A stretch of 32,955 nucleotides of DNA from Chitinophagaceae bacterium UBA3961. Lineage in GTDB: Bacteria > Bacteroidota > Bacteroidia > Chitinophagales > Chitinophagaceae. The stretch lies in assembly GCA_002385265.1 (NCBI GenBank), contig DGDD01000113.1, positions 1-32,955 of the forward strand. The letters run 5' to 3'. The number at the start of each line of letters is the position of its first letter. Within the stretch, counting starts at the first letter, position 1. Positions 1 to 9,721 of this stretch are shown piece after piece. A program made the position numbers and the translations under genes. Under the pieces are notes generated by a model. That model was not told where the DNA came from. It searched no databases and worked only from the letters and a program-made list of their open reading frames with translations.

Positions 1-13
1 GCTCTTCCGATCT
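1..13 (+). other. Illumina adapter remnant at contig end
   Basis: The first 13 bases, gctcttccgatct, are exactly the 3' end of the common Illumina TruSeq adapter. At the extreme edge of the sequence this is best read as untrimmed adapter and not genomic DNA. The true genomic sequence probably starts near position 14. Confidence 0.85.
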
Positions 14-70
14 TGTGCTTGTCTTCCTTATCTTGCTTCACTGTTGCCTTAGAGAATAAGACCGCACTTC

Positions 71-90
71 AATTTGAGAGAAATCAAATT
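71..90. promoter_or_regulatory. Inverted repeat upstream of ROK regulator gene
   Basis: A perfect 7-bp inverted repeat, AATTTGA (71-77) and TCAAATT (84-90), is separated by 6 bases and lies about 105 bp before the ROK start codon. There is no T-run after it, so it is not an obvious terminator. AT-rich palindromes are typical operators of NagC/Mlc-type ROK repressors, so an autoregulatory site is possible, but that is inference only. Confidence 0.3.
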
Positions 91-195
91 ATTACACTAA
101 CAAACTAAAATATTTAATAAGTTTTGATATAATTAAATAAGTGTAAAAATTACATTTATTTATAATATCTGAGAACTAAAGCTAAAAGTTTGCTT

Positions 196-1416
196 ATGAC
201 AATGGGACTGGTTTCAAAGAAGACTGACTTGTACCGAAAGGAGATTTTCAAAACGCTCTATTTTGAAAAGGCAGCTTCTTGTGCTGATATTAGTGCAAAG
301 ATTGGCAAGAGCATTCCCTTGATCACAAAGGTGTTGAATGATCTTATTAAAGAAGGGGTGGTTATTGAAACGGGTTATGCATCCTCTACGGGTGGTCGTC
401 GTGCCTTGCTCTATTCTTTGAAAGAAGACACCATCAACATTGTGGCAGTGGCGGTAGAGCAGTATGTTACGCGCATCGCCATTATGAACTTCAAAAATGA
501 ACTGGTGGGTTCAGTTTACGAAATGGATCTCCACCTTCAAAAAAACGACGACTCTCTCAATATTATTACTGCTAAAATTGAAGAAATCATTACGGCATCG
601 GGTATCGACAAAACGAAGATTGCGGGAATAGGAATTGGGATGCCCGGATTCATCAATGTGAACGACGGAATTAACTACAGTTATTTACAAACCGGTACAA
701 AAGAAAACATTCCAACCTACATGTCGAATAAGTTGGGATTGCCGGTATACATCGATAACGACTCTACCCTCATGGGACTGGCCGAACTGAAGTTTGGTTC
801 TTTGTATGGAAAGAAGAATGCCATGGTAATCAACATTGGCTGGGGAATTGGGCTGGGCGTTATTTTAAACGGACAAGTATATAGGGGGATGAATGGTTTT
901 GCGGGAGAGTTTAGTCATATTCCATTGTTCGCCAGTGATCGTTTGTGCACTTGTGGCAAGAGCGGTTGTTTGGATACCGAAGCACCCTTGGCGGTGATTT
1001 TGGAAAGAGCATTGGAAGGATTGAAAGACGGTCAATTAAGTAAGCTAAAAGAAAAGGAATTAAAAGGTCGTCCGGAAGATGCGGTAGATGCATTAATAGA
1101 AGCAGCGAAAACGGGTGATATGTTCACGGTGAAGTTGTTTTCTGAATCAGCCTACAGCATTGGGAGAGGGATTGCGGTATTGATTCACCTTTTGAATCCT
1201 GAAATATTCATTCTAACGGGGAGAGGTGCTGCGTTGGGAAAGATCTGGTTAGCGCCCATGTATCATTCTTTGAACGAGCATTGCATTCCAAGCCTGTCTG
1301 TGAATACTCAACTGAAGATTTCTTCTTTGGGTATAGATGCTGAGTTGATTGGTGCGGCAGCTTTGGTGATGGAGAATTATGCAGAAGATCATTTATTAAA
1401 ATCACACACAAACTAA
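196..1416 (+). CDS. ROK-family transcriptional regulator / sugar kinase-like protein
   Basis: A protein of 406 residues in the NagC/Mlc/XylR (ROK) family. The first ~75 residues form a winged helix-turn-helix (ADISAKIGKSIPLITKVLND region), followed by a two-lobed ROK domain. Visible ROK marks are the GIGIGMPG loop, the IDNDSTLMGLAE segment, NIGWGIGLGVI, and the zinc site H241, C251, C253, C258 (GEFSH ... CTCGKSGCLD). The N-terminal HTH argues for a DNA-binding regulator that senses a sugar or sugar phosphate rather than a simple kinase, although the Asp of the NDS motif is retained. It sits 64 bp before the SusC/SusD pair on the same strand and is likely to regulate it. An upstream TTG at 190 is in frame, but ATG 196 (or ATG 202) is preferred. 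Confidence 0.88.
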   Translation: MTMGLVSKKTDLYRKEIFKTLYFEKAASCADISAKIGKSIPLITKVLNDLIKEGVVIETGYASSTGGRRALLYSLKEDTINIVAVAVEQYVTRIAIMNFKNELVGSVYEMDLHLQKNDDSLNIITAKIEEIITASGIDKTKIAGIGIGMPGFINVNDGINYSYLQTGTKENIPTYMSNKLGLPVYIDNDSTLMGLAELKFGSLYGKKNAMVINIGWGIGLGVILNGQVYRGMNGFAGEFSHIPLFASDRLCTCGKSGCLDTEAPLAVILERALEGLKDGQLSKLKEKELKGRPEDAVDALIEAAKTGDMFTVKLFSESAYSIGRGIAVLIHLLNPEIFILTGRGAALGKIWLAPMYHSLNEHCIPSLSVNTQLKISSLGIDAELIGAAALVMENYAEDHLLKSHTN

Positions 1417-1480
1417 TTGCGTGAGGCGAAGCGGTCTCATGTAATACTAATCAACCATTATTTAACCCAAAAAAGCTGCT

Positions 1481-4400
1481 ATGTTCAGAATTATCTCGGC
1501 TTGTATGTTGCTGCTCTGCAGTTTCGTAGCAACAGCGCAAACGCGACAGCTGTCAGGTGTCGTGTCCGATGACGCAGGCGGTGCTGCAATCGCATCCGCA
1601 ACAGTAAAAGTAAAAGGGAAGTCCATCGCAACTACCACAAATGCGAATGGTCAATTCTCTTTAGCAGTTCCCACAGGGAACATTGTTCTCGAAATTTCTT
1701 CTGTAGGTTACACTGCATTGGAAGTTTCTGTAAAAGAAGGTGAAAACAACATCACCGTTTCTCTCTCTAAAAATGCCGCTACACTTGATCAAGTGGTAGT
1801 TACAGCCTTGGGTATCACGAAAGAACAAAAGAAACTTGGTTATTCTGTTACTACCGTTGGTGGTGAGCAGTTGAACAAGGCTCGTGAAACCAACGTTGCA
1901 TTATCATTGGCCGGTAGAGTAGCCGGTTTGAACGTTAAAGGATCTAGTGGTGGTCCTGGTTCAACAGCACGCGTTTTATTGCGTGGTATGCCTAGTATGA
2001 ACTCTGGTGGTTCTCCTTTGTATGTTATTAATGGTATTCCCATCGATAACACTCAAAGAGGTTCTTCAGGCGAGTGGGGCGGTTCTGATAACGGCGACGG
2101 TATCGGAAACATCAACCCAGACGATATCGAGAGCATGACCGTTCTGAAAGGTCAGTCAGCTTCTGCATTGTACGGTGCTCGTGCATCAAACGGTGTTATC
2201 TTGATTACTACTAAAAGTGGTAAAAAAGGCGACTTGAACGTTGAGTACAATGTTAACTATGTTGCCGACAAATCTTGGAACATCACTGATTTCCAATATC
2301 AGTATGGTCAAGGAGTAGGTGGTTTGAAACCAACTACTGCCAACGAAGCTTTGCAAACGGCTCGTATGAGCTGGGGTGCAAAACTCGACGGTTCTCAAGT
2401 AATTCAGTTCGACGGTAAGCAATATGCATACTCTGCAGTTAAAGACAATTTGGATCGTTTCTACAGAACAGGTGCTTCTTTAACCAACACCGTTTCGGTG
2501 TCTAAAGGTAGCGACCAAGGTTCTTTCCGTTTATCTCTTTCAAACCTCGACAACAACTCTGTTGTTCGTAATAGCGGTTTGGATAGAAAAACAGTGAACT
2601 TGAACATCGAGCAAAAAGTTACCGATAAGTTGAAGATCAACATCATGGCTAACTACGTGAACGAAGAATCTAAAAATCGTTCTCAGTTGAGTGATGGTCC
2701 AATGAACCCTAACAACGGATTGTTCTTGGCTACCAACATCGACCAAGCTATTTTGGCTCCGGGTTACAACCCAACAACCGGTGTTGAAACTCGTTGGAGC
2801 GATGATGAGTACGTAACTAACCCATGGTTTGTAGTAAATCAATACAAAAACGACTTAAGCAGAAAACGTTTCATTACGTCTGTTTCTGCTCGTTATAACT
2901 TCACTAGCTGATTGTATGCACAAGGTCGTGTTGGTTATGACTTATTGAACGACCGCGTATTCAAAGTCACTCCTTGGGGTACTGCTTATTCAAACAGCTT
3001 CAAAGGTGGTTTGGATGAGTTGAGCAACCGTCAAACCTACGAATTGAACGTAGAAGGTTTTGTAGGTGCTACTCATAAGTTAACAAAAGATATCGGATTG
3101 GATGCGGTAGTTGGTGCGAACCTTCGCAAAAACCAAAGTGAATACATCAGTGTAAATGGTGGTCCTTTCGTTCTTCCTTATTTGTATACTCCTTCTAACG
3201 TAGTAAACTACGGAAGAGGTTACAGCTTCTGGAAAACTGAAGTACAGTCTGCTTACTACACTTTGGATTTCAGCTACAAGAACTTCTTAACACTCGGTAC
3301 TACCGGTCGTTACGATAAATACTCTACTTTACCTGAAAGCAACAACAGTGTATTCACTCCATCTTTCAACGCAGCATTTATTTTCTCTGAGTTAGTGGAT
3401 GTTCCACAATTGAGCTTCGGTAAATTAAGAGCGTCTTATGCAATTACCAGCGGTGAGCCTGCAAATGCTTATCAAACAGCGGTTTACTACTCTCCCGGTA
3501 ATGCAATCAACGGTACTCCTACCGGAAACTTCAGCAACAGCTTACCTAACTTGTTCCTCAAGCCATTTACTTTGAGTGAGGTGGAAGTTGGTACTGAGTT
3601 GAAATTCTTCGGTAACCGTTTAGGTTTCGATATCGCTTATTTCAGCAGAAAAACCAAAAACGAAATCATGCCTGCTAGCTACAGCGTAGCAACTGGTTAT
3701 ACCAGTGGTGTGATTGGTACTGGTGCTACTGAAAACAAGGGTATTGAAATTTTGGTTACAGGTACTCCGGTTCAAACGAAGAACTTCACTTGGAATGTTA
3801 GCTTCAATGCAACTAGCGTTAACAACAAAATCGTTAACACTGATGCGAACAACAATCCAATTGGTCTTGGTGTAAACCGTGCTACTTTGGGTAACGCTCA
3901 AACTTTCTTCATCCCTGGTATGAGTGGTCCTCAAATTAAAGCATACGACTATAAGTATGATTCTAAAGGTCAAATCGTAGTGGATGCCTCTGGTTATCCT
4001 TTGCGTGGCGACTTCAAAACATACGGTAGCGTATTACCTACTTTCTATGGTGGTTTGAACAACGAATTCACTTATAAAGGAGTTACTTTATCTTTCTTGA
4101 TTGACTACAACTATGGTAACAAAATCATGTCTGCAACTAAATACTATTCATTGTTCAGAGGTTTAGACAAAGAAACCCTCAATGGACGTGATGGTATTAC
4201 AACTGGTGTAACTGAATCTGGTGCTACCAATACAGTGAAAGCAGATGCACAAGGTTACTATCGTTCATTGGCTCAACGTGTAACTGGTGTTACTGTATTG
4301 AGCGGTGATTTCATCAAGTTCAGACAGTTAACAATTGGCTATACATTAGGAGAAAAAGTATTTGCTAAAGTTCCGGCTATTCGTTCTATCAACCTTTCGT

Positions 4401-4558
4401 TGGTGGGAAGAAACCTCTTCATCATTATGAAGAAGAGCGACAACATCGATCCAGAAAGCAACTTCCGTGCGGATGTTCGCTATGCAGGTATCGAAGGAAC
4501 CAGCTTACCTCCTGTTAGAAGCTTTGGTTTAAATGCCAACATTAAATTCAAAAAATAA
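1481..4558 (+). pseudogene. SusC/RagA-like TonB-dependent outer-membrane transporter, interrupted by in-frame TGA
   Basis: Read through, this is a full-length SusC-type transporter of about 1025 codons. It has a signal peptide (residues 1-19, cleaved after ATAQ), a carboxypeptidase-regulatory-like beta-sandwich (~24-95), a TonB-box-like LDQVVVTAL, a plug domain (~110-230, with LLRGMPS, PLYVINGIPIDN and SALYGARASNGVILITT) and a 22-strand barrel ending in ...NANIKFKK. Codon 477 (2909-2911) is TGA; both halves are in the same frame with no indel. SusC proteins normally have Trp here (context FTS-W-LYAQGRVGYD), so one TGG to TGA change explains it. TGA is a real stop in this genome (ilvD ends with it) and Trp is coded by TGG elsewhere. 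The downstream half could start at TTG 2912 but would lack a signal peptide and plug. It is either a pseudogene, a strain polymorphism or a base error. Confidence 0.85.
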
Positions 4559-4563
4559 GCTTT

Positions 4564-6177
4564 ATGAAAAGAATCCTTTATATATTCACCGCTTGCACCG
4601 CTTTAATGGTGGGATGTACAAAAGACATCAGCAAGGTGAACATCGACCCGTCTCAAGCGAGTGCGGAGAACTTCGATGCAAACCTGTTGTTGCCCTCTTT
4701 GCAATACAACTATTGCACAGGTATCAGTGGATACAATGGTCCTGTTCTCTTCCAAAGTATGTGGGCTCAGGTATTGGCATCTACAACCACAGGCGCTGCT
4801 AACTATTATTCAAACGCTGATAAATACGTTCAAAGTGGTAACACTTTCGACTACGCTCAGCGTACTTGGAGCATCAACTACGGTGCTGCTAGTTATGCAT
4901 ACGAAATTCAACAATTGGTGGCAAGCAAGCCTGAACTTTCTAACTTGGCTGCCGCTGCGCAGATCATGAAAGTTTTAAGCTTGTCTGCTGTTACCGATAT
5001 CTATGGTGATATCCCTTACACAGAAGCTTTGAAAGCTAAATCTGACGGAATCACTACTCCTAAGTATGACAAACAATTAGATGTTTACAAATCAATGCTC
5101 AGCGAATTAGATGCTGCAGTTAGCGCTTTGTCTACTTCTAAAGCAGGTCCTACAAACGATGCCTTTACTTACAAGGGCGACGTTGCAAAATGGAAAAAAT
5201 TCGGTTATTCTTTAATGTTGAAATTGGCGATGCGTTTGGCTAAAGGTGATGCTGCTACAGCTAAAACCTATGCTGAAAAAGCTGCTGCTGGTGGTACTTT
5301 TGCTAGCAATGCAGACAATGCATTGTTGTATGCTCAAAATGCTACCGGTTTCGGAAGCAATACCGCTCAGCCTTTCAACGTTCCTGCCGATTTCTATCAA
5401 GTTCGTTGGAGCAAAACCTTCATCGATTTACTGAAAGCTACTAACGACCCTCGTTTGGCCGTTATCGCTGAAGTACCTCCTGCTGGTTTAACTGCTAACC
5501 AAGACCTGACATTGACCGGTGACAATACCATCGCAAATCAACGTGGTTTACCCAATGGTTATGATATGAATGGTGGACCCACTGATATTACTACATCTGC
5601 CGGTTACCCCGGTGGTACTGGTTCAGGCTCTGATTTAACTCCAATTGGTAAGTACTCTCGTCCAACTGCTATGTACAGAAACAGAGATAATCCTTATTTC
5701 GTTCTTACATATGCTGAAACAGAGTTCTTATTGGCTGAAGCTGCTGTTAGAGGTTTCAATGTTGGCGGAACTGCATCTGCACACTATGCAAATGGTGTGA
5801 CTGGTGCATTAACAATGTTCTCTGCTTACACAACTGCCGCAACTACTGTTAGCAGTGGTACTGCTACTACTTTTGCTGCAGCTAACCCTCTTAACACTTC
5901 TTCTACTGCTGCTTCATTGAAACAAATCAATGAACAACTCTGGGCTGCTACAGGTAGCGTAATGAACTTCCTTGAAAGCTGGAATAACTGGAAACGCTCT
6001 GGTTACCCTTCTTTAACGGCTGTTAATTACTCTGGTAACTTCTCGAATGGTCAAATTCCAAGAAGACAACCATACCCAAGCTCAGAATCAAGCCTCAACT
6101 CTGCTAACTATGCAACAGGTGTTGCTAGCTTAAGCGGTGGTGACAACTGGACTTCTAAAGTTTGGTGGGATCAATAA
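4564..6177 (+). CDS. SusD/RagB-like outer-membrane glycan-binding lipoprotein
   Basis: A protein of 537 residues starting 5 bp after the SusC frame. A lipoprotein signal with lipobox LMVGC gives lipidated Cys18. The rest is the alpha-helical, TPR-like SusD fold (SusD-like_2 type): early NIDPSQAS and LLLPSLQYNY, then ALTDIYGDIPY-type sequence (AVTDIYGDIPYTEAL), the KKFGYSLMLKLAMRLAK helix, and a C-terminal segment with NFLESWNNWKRSGYPSL. It would cap the SusC barrel and capture substrate at the cell surface. The substrate cannot be read from sequence. It is intact although its SusC partner is broken, which suggests either a very recent lesion or a sequencing error. It is cotranscribed with SusC and followed by a strong terminator. 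Confidence 0.92.
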   Translation: MKRILYIFTACTALMVGCTKDISKVNIDPSQASAENFDANLLLPSLQYNYCTGISGYNGPVLFQSMWAQVLASTTTGAANYYSNADKYVQSGNTFDYAQRTWSINYGAASYAYEIQQLVASKPELSNLAAAAQIMKVLSLSAVTDIYGDIPYTEALKAKSDGITTPKYDKQLDVYKSMLSELDAAVSALSTSKAGPTNDAFTYKGDVAKWKKFGYSLMLKLAMRLAKGDAATAKTYAEKAAAGGTFASNADNALLYAQNATGFGSNTAQPFNVPADFYQVRWSKTFIDLLKATNDPRLAVIAEVPPAGLTANQDLTLTGDNTIANQRGLPNGYDMNGGPTDITTSAGYPGGTGSGSDLTPIGKYSRPTAMYRNRDNPYFVLTYAETEFLLAEAAVRGFNVGGTASAHYANGVTGALTMFSAYTTAATTVSSGTATTFAAANPLNTSSTAASLKQINEQLWAATGSVMNFLESWNNWKRSGYPSLTAVNYSGNFSNGQIPRRQPYPSSESSLNSANYATGVASLSGGDNWTSKVWWDQ

Positions 6178-6197
6178 ATATGGCTAATTATTAAATG

Positions 6198-6233
6198 AAA
6201 AAAGGACTGTCTTTTTTAAGACGGTCCTTTTTT
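6198..6233 (+). terminator. Intrinsic terminator after susD-like gene
   Basis: A 13-bp stem with one G-U pair, AAAGGACTGTCTT (6201-6213) with AAGACGGTCCTTT (6218-6230), a TTTT loop and a T-run continuing to 6233. It lies 20 bp after the SusD stop and ends the ROK/SusC/SusD transcription unit. Confidence 0.9.
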
Positions 6234-6425
6234 AATTAATAATTATAAAATTAATAATTAATAATTGAGCCTCCGGTTTTACCGCAAAGTTGCTTCCTCT
6301 CTTCTCGTTCTTCGTTTCCCCTCATCCTCGCTCCTCATCTCCTCCCATCCTGTATTCCGGCTGTTTCATTATTCATTATTGATTGTTAATTGTTAATTAT
6401 TAATTATTAATTAAATCGTATTTTG
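6231..6425. repeat. Mosaic intergenic repeat, copy E (reverse orientation)
   Basis: AT-rich TTAATAATTAATAATT blocks flank a pyrimidine-rich stretch (6290-6355) that is the reverse complement of the purine-rich GAGGAACGAGGA module found at 11.04-11.09 kb and 19.05-19.09 kb. The sequence GAGCCTCCG at its left edge is the reverse complement of the CGGAGGCT seen in copies A and C. No coding potential was seen. The promoter of the next gene must lie at its right end (an approximate TATTTTG at 6419-6425). Confidence 0.6.
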
Positions 6426-6443
6426 TGAAACAATTTATTTGCT

Positions 6444-9400
6444 ATGATACAGAGGTGTTTTTCTGCTCTGGTGCTGAGTTTCGCAATGCTTGCTAGTTTC
6501 AAAACATTTGCGCAAAACCCACTCTTTAAATTGCTCACTTCTGCTAAAACGGGTATCAGTTTTCGCAATGATATTAATGAAACGGAGAACCTAAATGTTC
6601 TTGCGTATGAATACTTCTATAATGGAGGTGGTGTAGCCGTAGGCGATATCAATAACGATGGATGGGAAGACCTCTTCTTCACCGCAAACATGGGTGAAAA
6701 CAAACTCTATTTGAATTTGGGAAACATGCAGTTCAAAGACATTACAAAAGCTGCTCATCCCTTACTTGCCGGTAAACCCGGCTCCTGGAAAACAGGCGTT
6801 ACCATGGCAGATGTAAACGGCGATGGTCTTCTCGATATCTATATCTGTTACTCCGGTAAACTTTCCGATGACTTAAGAAGAAATCAACTTTTCATCAATA
6901 AAGGAAATCTTCAGTTCGAAGAGAAAGCCGCCGAATACGGATTGGATGCTATCAACTACAGTACGCAAGCCAGCTTCTTCGATTATGATAATGATGGTGA
7001 TTTGGATATGTTCTTACTGAATCACAGTACGAAGAAGATCGACAATATGGAATTGGCCAAATACAGAACAGAAGCCGATACTTTGGCCGGCGATAGACTT
7101 TACCGTAACAACAATAACAAATTTGAAGATGTATCTGCCAAAGCAGGAATCAATCAATTTCCCAGCACATTCGGGTTAGGTATTGCAATATCTGATATCA
7201 ATTTAGATGGCTGGCAAGATATTTATGTAACCAACGATTACAACGAACAAGATTATATCTACATCAATAACAAAAACGGCACATTCACTGAGAAATCAAA
7301 AGACTATCTGCGTCATCTCTCTCATTTTTCTATGGGAGTAGACATTGCCGATTTTAACAACGATGGCTACCCTGATATCTACACGCTTGATATGTTGCCG
7401 GAAGACAATCGTCGTCAAAAACTTTTACAACTCCAAGAAAACTACGAAGCCTTCTCGTTAATGCAGTCGCAAGACCTGCACAAACAATACATGCGCAACA
7501 TGCTTCATTTGAACAACGGAGATGGCAGCTTCAGCGAAATTGCACAGCTTGCCGGAGTTTCCAATACCGATTGGAGTTGGTGTCCTCTTTTCGCCGATTT
7601 TGATGATGATGGCTACAAAGATCTTTTTATCACAAACGGTTATTTCCGTGATTATACGAATAAAGATTTTTTACGCTACTGGGGCGATTTTAAAATAAAA
7701 AAGGCCATGGATCGTCAACCGGTACTGCTCATGGATTTGATCAAGGCCATGCCGGTTACGTATTTGTCTAATTATATCTATAAAAACAACGGGGACCTCA
7801 GTTTCACCAATAAGAAAACCGATTGGGGCATTACACAAATGGGGCATTCCAATGGAGCCGTGTACGCTGATTTAGATAAAGACGGTGACCTCGATTTAGT
7901 GGCCAATAATTTAAATGGCGAAGCCCTCATATACGAAAACACGAGAACCAATGCCAACGCCATTACATTTTCCGTAAAATATACGGGTAAAAATAGTTTC
8001 GGTGTTGGAACAAAACTATATGTATACACGAAGAAGGGATTGCAATACCAGGAAGTAAATCCTAACAGAGGTTATTTATCTGCAACCTCTTTGAATCTGC
8101 ATTTTGGTTTGGGGGCAAACGATAAAATTGATTCCGTTGTGGTGATCTGGCCCAACAATCAAAAAAGAACGTTGAAAGATTTCGAACCCAACAAACCTTA
8201 CCTTATTGAATACAATCCGAGTCTTACAACGCCTTCCATTACCGCAGCGCTTAAACCGGGAATCTTTGAAAAGAAGAACCCGCTGATTTTGTATCCGCAT
8301 GAAGATTTTATTGAGAATGACTTCAAGCGACAAGCGCTCATGCTCTTTATGTATTCAAAAGTAGGGCCGGTGCTTGCAAAAGGAGATGTAAACAAAGATG
8401 GATTGGAAGATTTGTTCATTAGCGGCGATAAGAATAGAGTTGGAACCATTTACCAACAGACACCGGGTGGCGGGTTTAGAATGCGCGACGACTTAAATCT
8501 TGGCGATGAGAATGTTTCAATTACCAGCGCTGCTGCTTTTGCAGATGTAAACGGCGATGGTTTTCAAGATATATATATCGCCAAAGGCGGTTACTCGGTG
8601 GTAGAACCCGGAACACCGAACCTGCAAGATGAATTGTATATCAACGATGGGAAAGGTGGATTCACACTCGGTAAGTTACCCATTATGCAAGAAAGTAGTA
8701 AGTCTTGCGTAGTACCCGGCGATTATGATGGTGATGGTGATATTGATTTTTTTGTAGGCGGTCGCGTTATTCCTGGTCAGTATCCACGCGTACCTCGTTC
8801 CTATTTGTTGAACAATGATGGAAAAGGGAATTTCACCATTGTAGATGCGGCGTTTAATAATATTGGAATGATCACTAATGCCAAATGGTTCGATTTCAAT
8901 AAAGATGGAAAATTAGATCTTGTTTTATCGGGTGAATACTTGCCTATTACCGTATTCATAAATACCGGTAAAGGCTTTGATAACAAAACACAAGACTATT
9001 TTAAAGATCAACCAAAAGGATTCTGGTTCAATTTTGAAATAGCAGATCTGGATAAAGATGGGGAGGTAGAGATTATTGCAGGAAACCTTGGTAACAACTC
9101 GCAAATTAAAGCAAGCGATAAAGAACCGGCGGAAATGTATTATGGTGATTTTGACAACAACGGCTCTGTAGATCCTATTTTGAATTTCTACATTCAAGGG
9201 GTGAGTTATCCTTATGTGAGTAGAGATGAATTGAATGATCAGATCTTTCCCATGAGAAGAAAATTCTCAAGTTATAAGAACTATGCCGATGCTACCATTC
9301 ATTCGATGTTTACCGATGCTGAGCTAAAAGCTGCTAATAAATGGGAAATCACTTCTACTCAATCAACTCTGTTTAAAAAGATTGAAGGTAAGTACACTGC

Positions 9401-9719
9401 AGTACCCCTGCCCATGCAGGCTCAATTTTCCATTATTACGGAAATAGTGGTGGATGATTTTGATAAAGATGGTAATAAGGATATCTTGCTTTTGGGGAAT
9501 AAAACAGACAATCGACTTAAGATTGGAGCCATTGATGCCAATTATGGTTGTTTGTTGAAAGGAGATGGTAAAAGCGGATTCAGCTATGTGCCCCAAATAG
9601 TTTCCGGCTTGTCGATTAGAGGAGATGTGAAATCCGTTATTCAGATAAATGTAAAAGGAAATCAATATTGGGTGGTGGCAGTAGCAGACCATCCAATTCA
9701 ATTCTATCAAGTGAAATAA
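6444..9719 (+). CDS. Secreted VCBS/FG-GAP repeat protein with ASPIC/UnbV domain (CRTAC1-like)
   Basis: A protein of 1091 residues with a signal peptide (MIQRCFSALVLSFAMLASFKTFAQ region, cut near residue 24). Two blocks of integrin-like FG-GAP/VCBS repeats (~60-500 and ~635-1050) carry many calcium-binding DxNxDGxxD loops, for example DINNDGWED, DVNGDGLLD, DYDNDGDLD, DFNNDGYPD and DLDKDGDLD. Between them, at ~503-587, is an ASPIC/UnbV domain (VNPNRGYLSATSLNLHFGLG ... VVVIWPNN). Such beta-propeller proteins are extracytoplasmic and probably bind ligand or partner proteins; no enzymatic activity is assigned. The next gene starts 2 bp after its stop, so the two are cotranscribed. In Bacteroidota these proteins are commonly encoded beside SusC/SusD pairs. 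The specific role is unknown. Confidence 0.9.
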   Translation: MIQRCFSALVLSFAMLASFKTFAQNPLFKLLTSAKTGISFRNDINETENLNVLAYEYFYNGGGVAVGDINNDGWEDLFFTANMGENKLYLNLGNMQFKDITKAAHPLLAGKPGSWKTGVTMADVNGDGLLDIYICYSGKLSDDLRRNQLFINKGNLQFEEKAAEYGLDAINYSTQASFFDYDNDGDLDMFLLNHSTKKIDNMELAKYRTEADTLAGDRLYRNNNNKFEDVSAKAGINQFPSTFGLGIAISDINLDGWQDIYVTNDYNEQDYIYINNKNGTFTEKSKDYLRHLSHFSMGVDIADFNNDGYPDIYTLDMLPEDNRRQKLLQLQENYEAFSLMQSQDLHKQYMRNMLHLNNGDGSFSEIAQLAGVSNTDWSWCPLFADFDDDGYKDLFITNGYFRDYTNKDFLRYWGDFKIKKAMDRQPVLLMDLIKAMPVTYLSNYIYKNNGDLSFTNKKTDWGITQMGHSNGAVYADLDKDGDLDLVANNLNGEALIYENTRTNANAITFSVKYTGKNSFGVGTKLYVYTKKGLQYQEVNPNRGYLSATSLNLHFGLGANDKIDSVVVIWPNNQKRTLKDFEPNKPYLIEYNPSLTTPSITAALKPGIFEKKNPLILYPHEDFIENDFKRQALMLFMYSKVGPVLAKGDVNKDGLEDLFISGDKNRVGTIYQQTPGGGFRMRDDLNLGDENVSITSAAAFADVNGDGFQDIYIAKGGYSVVEPGTPNLQDELYINDGKGGFTLGKLPIMQESSKSCVVPGDYDGDGDIDFFVGGRVIPGQYPRVPRSYLLNNDGKGNFTIVDAAFNNIGMITNAKWFDFNKDGKLDLVLSGEYLPITVFINTGKGFDNKTQDYFKDQPKGFWFNFEIADLDKDGEVEIIAGNLGNNSQIKASDKEPAEMYYGDFDNNGSVDPILNFYIQGVSYPYVSRDELNDQIFPMRRKFSSYKNYADATIHSMFTDAELKAANKWEITSTQSTLFKKIEGKYTAVPLPMQAQFSIITEIVVDDFDKDGNKDILLLGNKTDNRLKIGAIDANYGCLLKGDGKSGFSYVPQIVSGLSIRGDVKSVIQINVKGNQYWVVAVADHPIQFYQVK

Positions 9720-9721
9720 GT

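Noticed and set aside
1417..1480. Terminator between the ROK gene and SusC
   Set aside because: GAGGC/GTCTC can form only a short, wobble-containing stem with no T-run after it.
2909..2911. TGA recoded as Trp or selenocysteine in the SusC gene
   Set aside because: ilvD ends naturally at TGA, Trp is coded by TGG throughout the window, no selenocysteine insertion-type hairpin was evident after the codon, and SusC proteins are not selenoproteins.
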